The notes below the pieces were generated by a model that saw nothing but the letters and a program-made list of their open reading frames with translations, was not told where the DNA came from and made no database searches. The position numbers and the translations under genes were made by a program. Shown here piece by piece: positions 9,467-18,074 of a stretch of DNA of 50,514 bases. This DNA is from an uncultured Alphaproteobacteria bacterium (GTDB lineage Bacteria; Pseudomonadota; Alphaproteobacteria; Rs-D84): the NCBI GenBank assembly GCA_944389185.1, contig CALXLL010000005.1:1-50514 (forward strand). Direction: 5' to 3'. Position 1 is the stretch's first letter; every line of letters starts with the position of its first letter.

Positions 9467-10078
9467 TTATTCCTTTATGAAACATTTTGAATCAATATTC
9501 AGCTCTGTTTTCAGACGTTCTGAAACTTGCTTTTTTATTTCGCCGAAAACTTGAATTAAAACAGGTTCAAAGTCAAACGATTTTTCAAAATCATCGGAAA
9601 AAAATAACTTCCAATAAAAATTGTTGGCATATTCTCCAACATATTTTAAATCCTTTGCACATAAATGAGCGACACATGTATCCAATATATCCAAAGCTTT
9701 AACCAGCTTAGATTCCTGCGTTTTTCTTTCTTCATACTCTTCAAACAAATCGCATATATCCGAGTCTTTAAGCAATTCCGAAAACCGGTCAACAACTATT
9801 TTTTCTTCTTGGTTCTTTTTTTGCTTAATTTCTGGCGTCTGTAAGTGAAGCGGTATATCGTGAGCAACTGCTTCTGGTAAATCGTGTAAAAGACACAGTT
9901 CTAAAACACGCTCCATATTTACCGGTGTTTGCAAATAAGGCTTAAAAGCCATTGCCATCATCGCCATATTCCACGAATGCGAAGCCACAGATTGGAACGC
10001 ACCGTCAGAAGTCCTAGTTATTCTGCACTCGCACTCTAACTTTTCTGCAATTTTTAGAAAATCTACAACGTTTTTCAT
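9467..10078 (-). CDS. HD-domain phosphohydrolase (YfbR/HDDC2-like)
   Basis: 203 residues. The metal-binding HD signature is visible: H34 in VASHSWNMA, H65-D66 in LLHDLPEAVAHDIP, and a later Asp near residue 128 (KALDILDTC). This layout matches the YfbR/HDDC2 group, whose members hydrolyse deoxynucleoside 5'-monophosphates. The substrate here is inferred. It lies 6 bases after ruvB and 5 bases before ybgC, so it is an internal gene of the operon. Confidence 0.85.
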   Translation of the reverse strand: MKNVVDFLKIAEKLECECRITRTSDGAFQSVASHSWNMAMMAMAFKPYLQTPVNMERVLELCLLHDLPEAVAHDIPLHLQTPEIKQKKNQEEKIVVDRFSELLKDSDICDLFEEYEERKTQESKLVKALDILDTCVAHLCAKDLKYVGEYANNFYWKLFFSDDFEKSFDFEPVLIQVFGEIKKQVSERLKTELNIDSKCFIKE

Positions 10079-10084
10079 ATGGAA

Positions 10085-11074
10085 CTACTTTTCTAAACCT
10101 AAGTGTTTATAACCAGCCGCCGTAGCTATTCTTCCACGAGGCGTTCTTTGAACTAATCCCAACTGCATTAAGTAAGGTTCTATTACATCTTCTATAGTAT
10201 CTGCCGGTTCAGATAAAGCGGCCGCAATATTTTCAATACCAACGGGGCCACCCGCATAATGCTTTATAATCGTATTAAGATATTCTCTATCTATTTCGTC
10301 TAATCCGGCCCCGTCAATATGAAGTTGGAATAGGGTAGTTTTTATAGTGTCTGCACTTATGTCTTTTTTATTTAATGCAGCTGCAAAATCACGAGCCCTC
10401 TTTAACAAACGATTTGCAATACGCGGAGTCCCTCGTGCACTTTTTGCTAACATTAAAGCCCCGTCTAAATCAATCGTGGTTCCAAGAATATTTGCACTGC
10501 GTGTAATTATTTTTGCTAAATCTTCCGGTGAATAAAAAGACAACCTTAAATCTATTCCGAACCTGTCACGAAGCGGATTAGATAATAAACCTGTTCTTGT
10601 CGTAGCCCCAACCAAAGTAAATGGAGGCAAATCAATACGAACACTTTTTGCCGAAGGGCCTTCACCAAGCATTATATCCAACTTAAAATCTTCCATAGCG
10701 GAATATAAGACTTCTTCTATGGCGGTTGGCAACCTGTGAATTTCATCTATAAATAAAACGTCCATAGGTTCAAGACTTGTCAGTATTGCAGCCAAATCAC
10801 CTTGCTTGGTAAGCATCGGTGCTGACGTTGCACGAAAATTCGTTCCCAGTTCATTAGCGACAATATGCGCCAAGGTCGTTTTTCCCAATCCCGGAGGCCC
10901 ATATAATAAAACATGGTCCATGGCTTCCCCGCGATTTTTCGCACCAGATATAAAAACAGACAGATTCTGCTTTAAACCTTCATGCCCGATAAAATCAGCC
11001 AATGTTTTCGGTCGTATTGATACAGATAATTCATCTGGAATATTGGGGTCTAAAAATCTTTCTGTGTTATGCAC
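10085..11074 (-). CDS. ruvB: Holliday junction branch migration helicase RuvB
   Basis: A 329-residue AAA+ ATPase. Walker A is GPPGLGKTT at residues 59-67 and Walker B is LFIDEIHRL near 105-113. Sensor and arginine-finger segments ([18 protein letters not shown]) follow, then a winged-helix domain with RTPRGRIAT near the end. RuvB drives branch migration with RuvA, and RuvC cuts the junction. Neither ruvA nor ruvC is in this window, although the three are often adjacent. The start is ATG 11072-11074, 19 bases after the upstream hydrolase-like gene. Confidence 0.97.
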   Translation of the reverse strand: MHNTERFLDPNIPDELSVSIRPKTLADFIGHEGLKQNLSVFISGAKNRGEAMDHVLLYGPPGLGKTTLAHIVANELGTNFRATSAPMLTKQGDLAAILTSLEPMDVLFIDEIHRLPTAIEEVLYSAMEDFKLDIMLGEGPSAKSVRIDLPPFTLVGATTRTGLLSNPLRDRFGIDLRLSFYSPEDLAKIITRSANILGTTIDLDGALMLAKSARGTPRIANRLLKRARDFAAALNKKDISADTIKTTLFQLHIDGAGLDEIDREYLNTIIKHYAGGPVGIENIAAALSEPADTIEDVIEPYLMQLGLVQRTPRGRIATAAGYKHLGLEK

Positions 11075-11093
11075 GATTGTTCTCTTTTAGATT

Positions 11094-11753
11094 CTATAAT
11101 AACTTATTATCTGTGTTTTCGCGTCCTATATAGGCCTTGCAATCATTATATAATTGTCTAAGTTCTGCAGGCTGTCCATAAGAAGCATCTGCGTTCTTAA
11201 TCTTTATCGTTTCCAAATCTATTTGCGCCTGTTTTTTTAATATTTGCGTTAAATGAACGCCAAAAGCTTTTGCGTCTTCTGGTTCATTTGCCCCCTGCAA
11301 CAACAAACCTCTATTTGGTCTTGGTGATAAGAAACCAAAATCTGATACGGATGAATCAGGTGACACCAAAACGAAACCAGATATTTCAGGTCTTCGCATC
11401 ATCATCTGCAAAACATACCAAGCCCCTAATTGATTACCTGCCAACCATAATTTGACGCTATCTTCATTATAATTTTGAATCCAATCTATTACAGCTGCGA
11501 TATCTTGCATATTTTCCGTAATAGTTCCCAAAGCACCGTCTGAATCATTTACACCACGGTAATCAAACCTGATGACAGAAAAACCGGCATCCATAAAAGC
11601 CCTAAATATTGCATAAGAGACCCTGTCGTTCATATGATATTTTTGCTTTGGGTCACCAGACAACACAACTGCCAAAGGCGAATTAGGCACAGCAGCCTTA
11701 TGATAAACAGCATGAAGATTTCCAGCTTCGCCTTTAATAACGATATCTACCAT
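11094..11753 (-). CDS. alpha/beta-hydrolase-fold protein lacking the Ser nucleophile
   Basis: 219 residues from ATG 11751-11753, chosen because AAGGAAGG lies just upstream; an in-frame ATG 19 codons earlier has no ribosome site. The alpha/beta-hydrolase fold is visible in VVLSGDPKQKYHMND, VIRFDYRGVNDSDG and the nucleophile-elbow strand KLWLAGNQLGAWYVLQ. The elbow normally reads GxSxG. Here it reads GNQLG, so the catalytic Ser is replaced by Gln. The protein resembles the COG2945-like group of small hydrolases. It may have lost catalysis and act as a binding protein, or use another residue. First gene of the ruvB-tol operon. Confidence 0.8.
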   Translation of the reverse strand: MVDIVIKGEAGNLHAVYHKAAVPNSPLAVVLSGDPKQKYHMNDRVSYAIFRAFMDAGFSVIRFDYRGVNDSDGALGTITENMQDIAAVIDWIQNYNEDSVKLWLAGNQLGAWYVLQMMMRRPEISGFVLVSPDSSVSDFGFLSPRPNRGLLLQGANEPEDAKAFGVHLTQILKKQAQIDLETIKIKNADASYGQPAELRQLYNDCKAYIGRENTDNKLL

Positions 11754-11885
11754 TTTACCTTCCTTATATTTATACATATACTTATAGAACAAAATGTTAT
11801 AGTTTTTCAATAAAAATATTTTTGCTTTGACATAAGGCTTGATAATGTTCTATTATTCTGAAAAGAGAGAATAAAAGGCATAACC

Positions 11886-12800
11886 ATGGTCAAGTTTTTT
11901 GTTTTATTTTTAACGTTTGGATTTATATCAAGTAATGTGTATGCAGCCACAGAACAAATTGTTTATGATAATTTTCAGACGATTTACACAGAAACGCCGG
12001 TTCAATCATATTACGCATACCCAGACGACCAAAACTTTATTCCGGAAACAGAGTTTATGCAACGCGCCGACAGCTTGGATTATGACCAAAATATAATTGA
12101 AGCACGTGAAATAGAATCTTCAATACATCCTGGTGTAATGTTTGCTGACAGACCTATGGTTATTTGCCGCAACTTTGGGTGCACAAAGCTAAACGACAGA
12201 ATAACACGAACATTTTTATTTAATAGTTTGGCAAATATGTTTATGGTTAACGCACATTCCAGATTATATATATGTGAAGCAGACCCATTTTCACGCGACT
12301 GCTTACAATCTGGTATATCATTCCCTGTTAAAGCAGGAATTGCAAATGCGTTGGTAAAAATACCAAAAGCTACGATATCTCAAGTTAACATATCCACAGG
12401 ATTATCCAAAGCCAGCGTCGGGATGACATATGAATTTCTTGTTAATGGTATATCAAGAAATTGCGAACCAACCGTAATGGATATTGTGATACCTGTTAAT
12501 TCTCAGGCAACTTTGTCTAATCGTGAGTTTACTTGTAATATGACCAGCGACGGGATGAGCAATGTTTCTTTACTGGTTAACATAGACTATATAGATTTAG
12601 ATTATGGTATTATAGGTGGGTATTACTCTTTAGGTATGCAAGGGCCAACAACTGGTGGTGGGACTGGATATGCCTTGTTTAAAACAGAATTCACAACAAA
12701 CGGTATGGGATTTACAGCCGCAACAATTGACGAAGATATTCAAAGCGGTATACAAACCATACAACCTGGTGAATATGCAGTAGAACCTTTAAGAAAATAA
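11886..12800 (+). CDS. secreted protein of unknown function
   Basis: 304 residues with a clear Sec signal peptide (MVKFFVLFLTFGFISSNVYA). The mature part has five Cys in a few clusters (ICRNFGC, ICEADPFSRDC). Its C-terminal half reads like beta-sandwich or usher-type secreted protein (VSLLVNIDYIDLDYG, GGGTGYALF). No known motif was recognised. It is separated by 40 bases from the response regulator start and could be co-transcribed with the two-component pair. A periplasmic or surface location is inferred from the signal peptide. Confidence 0.75.
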   Translation: MVKFFVLFLTFGFISSNVYAATEQIVYDNFQTIYTETPVQSYYAYPDDQNFIPETEFMQRADSLDYDQNIIEAREIESSIHPGVMFADRPMVICRNFGCTKLNDRITRTFLFNSLANMFMVNAHSRLYICEADPFSRDCLQSGISFPVKAGIANALVKIPKATISQVNISTGLSKASVGMTYEFLVNGISRNCEPTVMDIVIPVNSQATLSNREFTCNMTSDGMSNVSLLVNIDYIDLDYGIIGGYYSLGMQGPTTGGGTGYALFKTEFTTNGMGFTAATIDEDIQSGIQTIQPGEYAVEPLRK

Positions 12801-12840
12801 ATATCAACTTATATATCAATAGTTGATAGGTATTTATATT

Positions 12841-13473
12841 ATGAATAAAACTATTTTAATTATTGATGACGATACGATTTTAAACTCTGCGATATCTTCT
12901 GGTTTAAAAAAAGAAGGTTTTTATACTATCACTTCTTCTTCAGCAGAAGAAGCAAGTGAAATACTGGAAAAAGTTATACCTGACGCGATTATTCTTGACA
13001 GAATGATGACCGGTATGGATGGATTAACTTTTTTAAAAAAGATACGTTCAGAAGGGATTTTAACGCCTGTAATTATGTTAACCGCAATGACAGGTCCAGA
13101 AAACGCAATAGACGGACTTTCCGAAGGGGCAGATGATTACCTTGGGAAACCCTTCCAGTTAAAAGAGCTTGTTTTAAGATTACAAAACATATTAAAAAAA
13201 GCGGCAGGGAATCGGCTTGTTCCCCCGCAAGGACTTATATACCTTGACGACGAATTTTTCATAAAAACAAAAAACAACGTTACAAAACTATTATCATTAT
13301 CTGGCGAAGAAAAAAAGTTATTACAAAAATTAATTAGTCCGATTGGTAATATTGTTGCAGCATCACCAATGGTTGCAAAACGCTTGCGAACGAAAATAAA
13401 TAATGTATTATCAAATATAGATATAATAACTGTTCGTGGCAAAGGTTATAGATTAATAGACACGTCAAACTAA
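12841..13473 (+). CDS. OmpR-family response regulator
   Basis: 210 residues from ATG 12841 (MNKTILIIDDD). An in-frame start six codons upstream is less likely. Receiver domain: acidic pocket D9-D10, phospho-acceptor D53 in ILDRMM, Thr in MLTAM and Lys in LGKPF are all present. The C-terminal region is a short winged-helix output domain ending KINNVLSNIDIITVRGKGYRL, as in OmpR-type regulators but diverged in its first half. It is followed after 16 bases by its presumed kinase. Target genes are unknown. Confidence 0.9.
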   Translation: MNKTILIIDDDTILNSAISSGLKKEGFYTITSSSAEEASEILEKVIPDAIILDRMMTGMDGLTFLKKIRSEGILTPVIMLTAMTGPENAIDGLSEGADDYLGKPFQLKELVLRLQNILKKAAGNRLVPPQGLIYLDDEFFIKTKNNVTKLLSLSGEEKKLLQKLISPIGNIVAASPMVAKRLRTKINNVLSNIDIITVRGKGYRLIDTSN

Positions 13474-13489
13474 ACATAAGGATTAATAA

Positions 13490-14770
13490 ATGAGGCTTAT
13501 ACCACGTAGCTTTTTATGGCGAACAATTTTAATGATTCTGATACCGCTAATAATTGCGGAAGTAATTATAGCTAATGTATTTTTTGGTAATCATTGGGCT
13601 CGTGTTCACGCTACTTTGGCAAGAAGTTTGGCCGGTGAAATAGTCACAATGATGAATTTTATGGACAATGGCGACAGCAATGCTGTCAACAACATGGCCA
13701 AAGACATAGGTATAAACGTATCAATAAATTCAAAATTAAATCGCCCCAAAGAAAACGACAATGATTCAAGAGAAGCAGGATTACTGGCGGCAGAACTTTC
13801 CAACAGATTAAACCGACCGGCAACGATTTACATAGATAAAGGTAAAAGACTTGTATTCATAGACGTTCCAACCAAAGATAATAAAATAGCAACTTTTGGG
13901 ACGTCTTTATACAGGATATATTCAACAAGCACGGAAGTGTTTATTATCTGGTTAATAGGTTCTATATTAATAGTGTCTATTTTGGTTACGCCGTTTATCA
14001 TAATGCACACGCGAAGCATAAGAAGAATAGCAAAAGCAGCGGGTCGTTTTGGTCGCGGCTTAGACGCCCCAGGTTTTGAGCCAAGCGGTTCCAAAGAAAT
14101 TCGAGAAGCAGCAGCGGCTATGATAACAATGAAAGAACGCTTAAATCGTTATAATAGAACAAGAACAGATATGTTAAATGCAGTAAGCCATGATTTAAAA
14201 GCACCTTTAACAAGAATGCGTCTTGCCGTAGAAACCAGTTCTGCATCGCAAACAGATTTATTACGAGATATAGACCGTATGACCGAGATGGTAAATGGTT
14301 ATCTTGCTTTTGCGCGTGGGGAAATGCCAGAAATAGAACAAACCACAGAATTACCGGCAATGTTATTAAGGATTGCGCGCGATGCGGCTCCAAAAAAGAA
14401 AATAGAAACAGATTTTCCCGATGTTCCCGTTCAATTTTACGCCAGACCCATGGCATTGGCCAGAGCTTTTGGTAATATACTTGAAAACGCATCAAGATAC
14501 TCTAAAAAGAAAATCAAAATTACCGAAAAAGATTTTGATGACCACGTAGAAGTAATAATAGAAGATGACGGTCCAGGTATTCCAGACGATAAAAAAGCAG
14601 ATGCGATGCGCCCATTTGTTCGCCTTGACGAATCCAGAAGCGACAAAACAGGTGGAACAGGTTTAGGTTTATCAATCGCCCAAACGGCAATAGAAAACCA
14701 CGGCGGTCAAATGTTTCTGGAAAACAGCGAACTTGGTGGTTTAAAAGTAAGGGTTATATTACCAATCTAG
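13490..14770 (+). CDS. EnvZ-like sensor histidine kinase
   Basis: 426 residues. Membrane helices are at about 13-32 and 147-170, with a ~115-residue periplasmic sensor between them. A HAMP region follows (RIAKAAGRFGRGLDAPG). The dimerisation box AVSHDLKAPLTRMR carries H234. The ATPase domain has the N box NILENASRYSK, DDGPGIPDD and GTGLGLSIAQ. It phosphorylates the adjacent OmpR-type regulator. The architecture is EnvZ-like, but the stimulus cannot be read from sequence. The 3' end is followed by an inverted repeat that overlaps the rplM promoter. Confidence 0.93.
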   Translation: MRLIPRSFLWRTILMILIPLIIAEVIIANVFFGNHWARVHATLARSLAGEIVTMMNFMDNGDSNAVNNMAKDIGINVSINSKLNRPKENDNDSREAGLLAAELSNRLNRPATIYIDKGKRLVFIDVPTKDNKIATFGTSLYRIYSTSTEVFIIWLIGSILIVSILVTPFIIMHTRSIRRIAKAAGRFGRGLDAPGFEPSGSKEIREAAAAMITMKERLNRYNRTRTDMLNAVSHDLKAPLTRMRLAVETSSASQTDLLRDIDRMTEMVNGYLAFARGEMPEIEQTTELPAMLLRIARDAAPKKKIETDFPDVPVQFYARPMALARAFGNILENASRYSKKKIKITEKDFDDHVEVIIEDDGPGIPDDKKADAMRPFVRLDESRSDKTGGTGLGLSIAQTAIENHGGQMFLENSELGGLKVRVILPI

Positions 14771-14821
14771 CGAAAACCATTGCGCAGACATCAACGGTAT
14801 TATAATACCTTATTAAAAAAC

Positions 14822-14850
14822 TTGACTTATATGGCGGAACAGGGCATAAT
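14822..14850 (+). promoter_or_regulatory. rplM-rpsI promoter
   Basis: TTGACT (14822-14827), a 17-base spacer, then CATAAT (14845-14850). It is near consensus and sits 37 bases before the rplM ATG. Confidence 0.75.
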
Positions 14851-14858
14851 TGTTCCGC
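14834..14858. promoter_or_regulatory. inverted repeat enclosing the rplM -10 element
   Basis: GCGGAACA (14834-14841) and TGTTCCGC (14851-14858) are perfectly complementary, and the -10 hexamer lies between them. TTTAATTTT follows. It could be the terminator of the kinase gene, an operator over the rplM promoter, or both. Confidence 0.6.
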
Positions 14859-14886
14859 TTTAATTTTAATAAAAGGTAAAACAAAA

Positions 14887-15360
14887 ATGGCAGCGACAAA
14901 ATCGTTAAAGAAAAGTGAATTAGAAACCAAATGGTATCTAATTGATGCAACAGATTGCACGCTTGGTCGTTTGGCAGCTTATACTGCTAACATTTTGCGT
15001 GGTAAGAATAAACCTACTTGGACACCGAACATGGATTGCGGTGATCATGTTATAATCATAAATGCAAACAAAGTTGCTTTATCTGGGAAAAAAGCAGATA
15101 AAGTAAAATTCTTTTGGCATTCTTTATGGACGGGAAGCATAAAAGAACGCACTTTGGGGCAGATGCGCGAAGAAAAACCTGTAAAGTTGGTTGAAAACGC
15201 CGTTAAACGTATGATGGGTCGTCGCACTGCTGTTGCATTAGCGAACAAACGTTTGAATAAATTACATGTTTATGCTGGTGCAGAACACAAACACACAGCA
15301 CAGCAACCAATTGTTATTGATTTTGCAAGTTTAAATCGTAAAAATAAAAGGGGCCAATAA
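14887..15360 (+). CDS. rplM: 50S ribosomal protein L13
   Basis: 157 residues, slightly longer than the usual ~142. Diagnostic segments: KWYLIDATDCTLGRLA, GDHVIIINANKV, the RMMGRR patch and LHVYAGAEHKHTAQQP. It is a primary 23S rRNA binder in the large subunit. The ribosome site is AAAAGGTAAAACAAAA. The stop directly precedes the rpsI ATG (TAAATG), the conserved rplM-rpsI pairing. Confidence 0.97.
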   Translation: MAATKSLKKSELETKWYLIDATDCTLGRLAAYTANILRGKNKPTWTPNMDCGDHVIIINANKVALSGKKADKVKFFWHSLWTGSIKERTLGQMREEKPVKLVENAVKRMMGRRTAVALANKRLNKLHVYAGAEHKHTAQQPIVIDFASLNRKNKRGQ

Positions 15361-15858
15361 ATGACAGAAGCAAAAAAGACTGTAAAAGCAGCAAAACCAG
15401 CAAAGAAAGCTGCCCCTGCAAAAAAAGCAGTTGCACAAAAAGTTGAAACACCTGTTGTAAAAGCTAATTTGTCTAACGCAACTTATGCTACGGGTAAGCG
15501 CAAGGATTCTATTGCAAGAGTTTATTTAACACCGGGTAAGGGCGCTATTATTATAAACGACAAACCTGCGGATAAATATTTTCGCCGTGCAGTATTACAA
15601 ATGATAATTGCACAACCTTTCGGTATAACCAAGCGTGAAAGTGCTTATGATATTTACGCCATCGTTATGGGTGGTGGTTTATCTGGTCAAGCCGGTGCGG
15701 TTAAGCACGGTATTTCAAAAGCTTTGGAAAAAGCAGAACCAGATTTACGCAAAATATTAAAAGAAGCTGGCTTCTTGACACGCGACAGCCGCGTAGTTGA
15801 ACGTAAGCATTACGGTCGCCACAAAGCACGTCGTTCTACTCAGTTCAGCAAACGTTAA
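15361..15858 (+). CDS. rpsI: 30S ribosomal protein S9
   Basis: 165 residues. The first ~35 residues are a Lys/Ala-rich extension absent from the short enterobacterial form ([20 protein letters not shown]). The conserved body begins [20 protein letters not shown] and ends in the universal tail [10 protein letters not shown], whose last residues contact P-site tRNA. It abuts rplM and shares its promoter. Confidence 0.97.
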   Translation: MTEAKKTVKAAKPAKKAAPAKKAVAQKVETPVVKANLSNATYATGKRKDSIARVYLTPGKGAIIINDKPADKYFRRAVLQMIIAQPFGITKRESAYDIYAIVMGGGLSGQAGAVKHGISKALEKAEPDLRKILKEAGFLTRDSRVVERKHYGRHKARRSTQFSKR

Positions 15859-15873
15859 TAAACTAAAAAAAGT

Positions 15874-15930
15874 AATTTGTGAATGGGCTGAAGATTTGAA
15901 CACTCAACTCTTTGGTCTTTCACAATTTTC
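15874..15930 (+). other. possible stem-loop between rpsI and tig
   Basis: TTGTGAA near the left end can pair with TTCACAA near the right end, with an inner near-match AAGATTTGA / TCAACTCTT. The sequence then runs into TTTTCTTTTTT. It may be a leaky terminator of the ribosomal pair or a tig leader. Long loop, so support is weak. Confidence 0.35.
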
Positions 15931-15962
15931 TTTTTTCACTTTTGTATTCAAAGGAAAAACAA

Positions 15963-17273
15963 ATGTTCAAAAAAGAAAAAGTTAAAGATTTACACTATTC
16001 TGTTACAGGCGTTATATCTGCCCAAGACTTACAAACAGCAGCCGATGAAATATTAATGGATTACGGCAAAAAAGCAAAAATGCCTGGGTTCAGACCAGGA
16101 CACATACCATTATCAGTTTTACGTCAAAAATATAACGCTTCTGCTTATGGTGAAGCTATTGACAAATTGATGAATAAAGATTTAAACGATTACATTTCTG
16201 AAAAAAAGCTTCGTCTGGCGGGTTCTCCAAAGGCCGACTTGGCAGGTTGGGAAATGGGTAAAGACGCAGAATACACACTAGAATTCGACATATTGCCGAC
16301 TTTACCGGATATAGATTTAGAAAAATATACGGTTACAAAAAAAGTTACTAAATTAGACGAAAAAGAAGTAGAAAAAGCTTTGGAAAACATCCGCAAAAGT
16401 CGCAGCACAGCAGAAAAGCAGGATGAAAAATATAAAGCACAAAACGGTGACACAGCTGTTATCGATTTCAAAGGCTTTATAGGCGACGAAGCGTTTGAAG
16501 GCGGTGAAGCTAAAAAGCACCATTTAATATTAGGTTCTGGCGCATTTATACCAGGATTTGAAGATCAAATTATAGGTCATAAAGTTGGCGATAAGTTTGA
16601 TGTAAACGTTCAGTTTCCAAAAGATTATCATGCTGAAAACTTGGCAGGAAAAGACGCAAGATTTGCGGTTGAAGTCCACGAAGTTCGTAAACATATATTA
16701 CCAGAAATGAACGACGACTTAGCAAAGCAAGTAGGGCATGAATCCGTAGAAGCTTTGAAAGAACATATTCGTAAGATAATATCGGAACAATACGAAGAAG
16801 CTTCAAAGCGAGATATGCGCAATGAATTACTAGATTTATTGGCGGATAAAGTAAAACTTGATTTACCAGAAAACTTGGTAGAACAAGAACTTACTATGGT
16901 CAAACAAGAACATGACCGCAATCATGAACACTGCGATGGTGACTGCGGTAAAGACCATAAATGGGACGAAAAGAAAGAACGCAAAGAAGCAGAACGTCGT
17001 GTAAAGCTTGGTTTGATACTTGCTGAATGGGGAACAAAGAACAAGGTTGAGGTAACTCGTGATGACTTACAGCAAGCTGTTTGGGCAGAAGCTTCTAGAT
17101 ACCCAGACCCAAAACAAGTATTTGATTTTTATAACAAAAACCAAAATGCTTTGGCGATGTTACGCGGGATGATTTTTGAACGCAAAGCTTTGGACGCTAT
17201 GCTGACGCACGTTAAGACAAAAGAAAAGGCTGTTAAAGCCGAAGAATTGTTCAAACAAGCAGAAGTAAGATAA
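15963..17273 (+). CDS. tig: trigger factor, ribosome-associated chaperone
   Basis: 436 residues from ATG 15963 (MFKKEKVKDLHYSV), preceded by AAAGGAAAAACAA; an in-frame start 17 codons upstream lacks support. The N-terminal ribosome-binding domain contains the tail signature PGFRPGHIP. A middle FKBP-type prolyl isomerase domain follows (GDTAVIDFKGFIG, LILGSGAFIPGFEDQI). The C-terminal chaperone arms contain an unusual His/Cys stretch, HDRNHEHCDGDCGKDH, that could bind metal. No clpP or clpX follows, although they often do. Terminated at 17291-17324. Confidence 0.95.
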   Translation: MFKKEKVKDLHYSVTGVISAQDLQTAADEILMDYGKKAKMPGFRPGHIPLSVLRQKYNASAYGEAIDKLMNKDLNDYISEKKLRLAGSPKADLAGWEMGKDAEYTLEFDILPTLPDIDLEKYTVTKKVTKLDEKEVEKALENIRKSRSTAEKQDEKYKAQNGDTAVIDFKGFIGDEAFEGGEAKKHHLILGSGAFIPGFEDQIIGHKVGDKFDVNVQFPKDYHAENLAGKDARFAVEVHEVRKHILPEMNDDLAKQVGHESVEALKEHIRKIISEQYEEASKRDMRNELLDLLADKVKLDLPENLVEQELTMVKQEHDRNHEHCDGDCGKDHKWDEKKERKEAERRVKLGLILAEWGTKNKVEVTRDDLQQAVWAEASRYPDPKQVFDFYNKNQNALAMLRGMIFERKALDAMLTHVKTKEKAVKAEELFKQAEVR

Positions 17274-17290
17274 TAAAAAATCATGCTTAA

Positions 17291-17324
17291 AAAAACAGGT
17301 ATAAAATCTATACCTGTTTTTTTT
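17291..17324 (+). terminator. rho-independent terminator after tig
   Basis: ACAGGTATA (17295-17303), loop AAATC, TATACCTGT (17309-17317), then T to 17324. A-rich on the left as well. Confidence 0.92.
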
Positions 17325-17399
17325 ATTGCTTTATAAAACAATATAAAACACAATAATCTTATAGTTAAGGAAAATTAAACAACAATAAAGGAGACTTTA

Positions 17400-17978
17400 A
17401 TGAAAAAAGTATTATTAACATCCTTATCCAGTTTATTAGTAGTTTCTGCAGCTTCTGCTATGGATTTTTCACCTTATATCGCATTACGTGGTGGCTATAA
17501 CATGACCAGCGCCGCCCTTTCTAACGCAGGAACTACAGACGGAAACGGTTTTTTAATCGGTGCAAGCATTGGAACAGAATTATATAAAAATACAGTTATG
17601 GGTTTACGCGCTGAAATCGAATATAACTATATCACATCTTACGATATGGATGGCAGCGATGCAACAAACAGCACGATATTAGCAAACGTATTTGCAGATT
17701 TTGATACGGCAACAACTTTGACGCCTTATGTAAGCCTTGGTATTGGATATGGCTGGACAACAATAACTATTAACACTGTTCTAGGTGATATAGATATGGA
17801 TGACAGCAATATGGCTTGGCAACTGGGTGCAGGTATATCTTATGCTTTATTAGATAATATGAAATTAGATTTAGGATACAGATATCTTAACAGCACAAAC
17901 TTTGAAACGCCTATTGCAAACACCGAATTAGACATAGAATCACACCAAATATATTTGGGCGCCAGACTGACGTTTTAA
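17400..17978 (+). CDS. outer membrane beta-barrel protein
   Basis: 192 residues. Signal peptide MKKVLLTSLSSLLVVSAASA is followed by MDFSPYIALRGGYN, the typical first strand of an OmpA/opacity-type eight-stranded barrel. Alternating hydrophobic strands follow (VMGLRAEIEYNY, TPYVSLGIGYGW, MKLDLGYRYLN), and the protein ends in an aromatic strand (HQIYLGARLTF) with the terminal Phe expected for BAM recognition. The ribosome site AAAGGAGA is strong. It is a stand-alone gene between two terminators and probably abundant. Function beyond membrane structure or adhesion cannot be read. Confidence 0.88.
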   Translation: MKKVLLTSLSSLLVVSAASAMDFSPYIALRGGYNMTSAALSNAGTTDGNGFLIGASIGTELYKNTVMGLRAEIEYNYITSYDMDGSDATNSTILANVFADFDTATTLTPYVSLGIGYGWTTITINTVLGDIDMDDSNMAWQLGAGISYALLDNMKLDLGYRYLNSTNFETPIANTELDIESHQIYLGARLTF

Positions 17979-17991
17979 AGATTGAAAAACG

Positions 17992-18023
17992 AATATAAAA
18001 GCGCCAAATGGCGCTTTTATATT
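17992..18023. terminator. strong rho-independent terminator
   Basis: A 14-bp perfect stem, AATATAAAAGCGCC (17992-18005) with GGCGCTTTTATATT (18010-18023), loop AAAT. It separates the barrel gene from thyA. Confidence 0.88.
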
Positions 18024-18074
18024 GCACAAATATATAAATATTCATATAATCTAAATATAATTAAAGGATTATTC

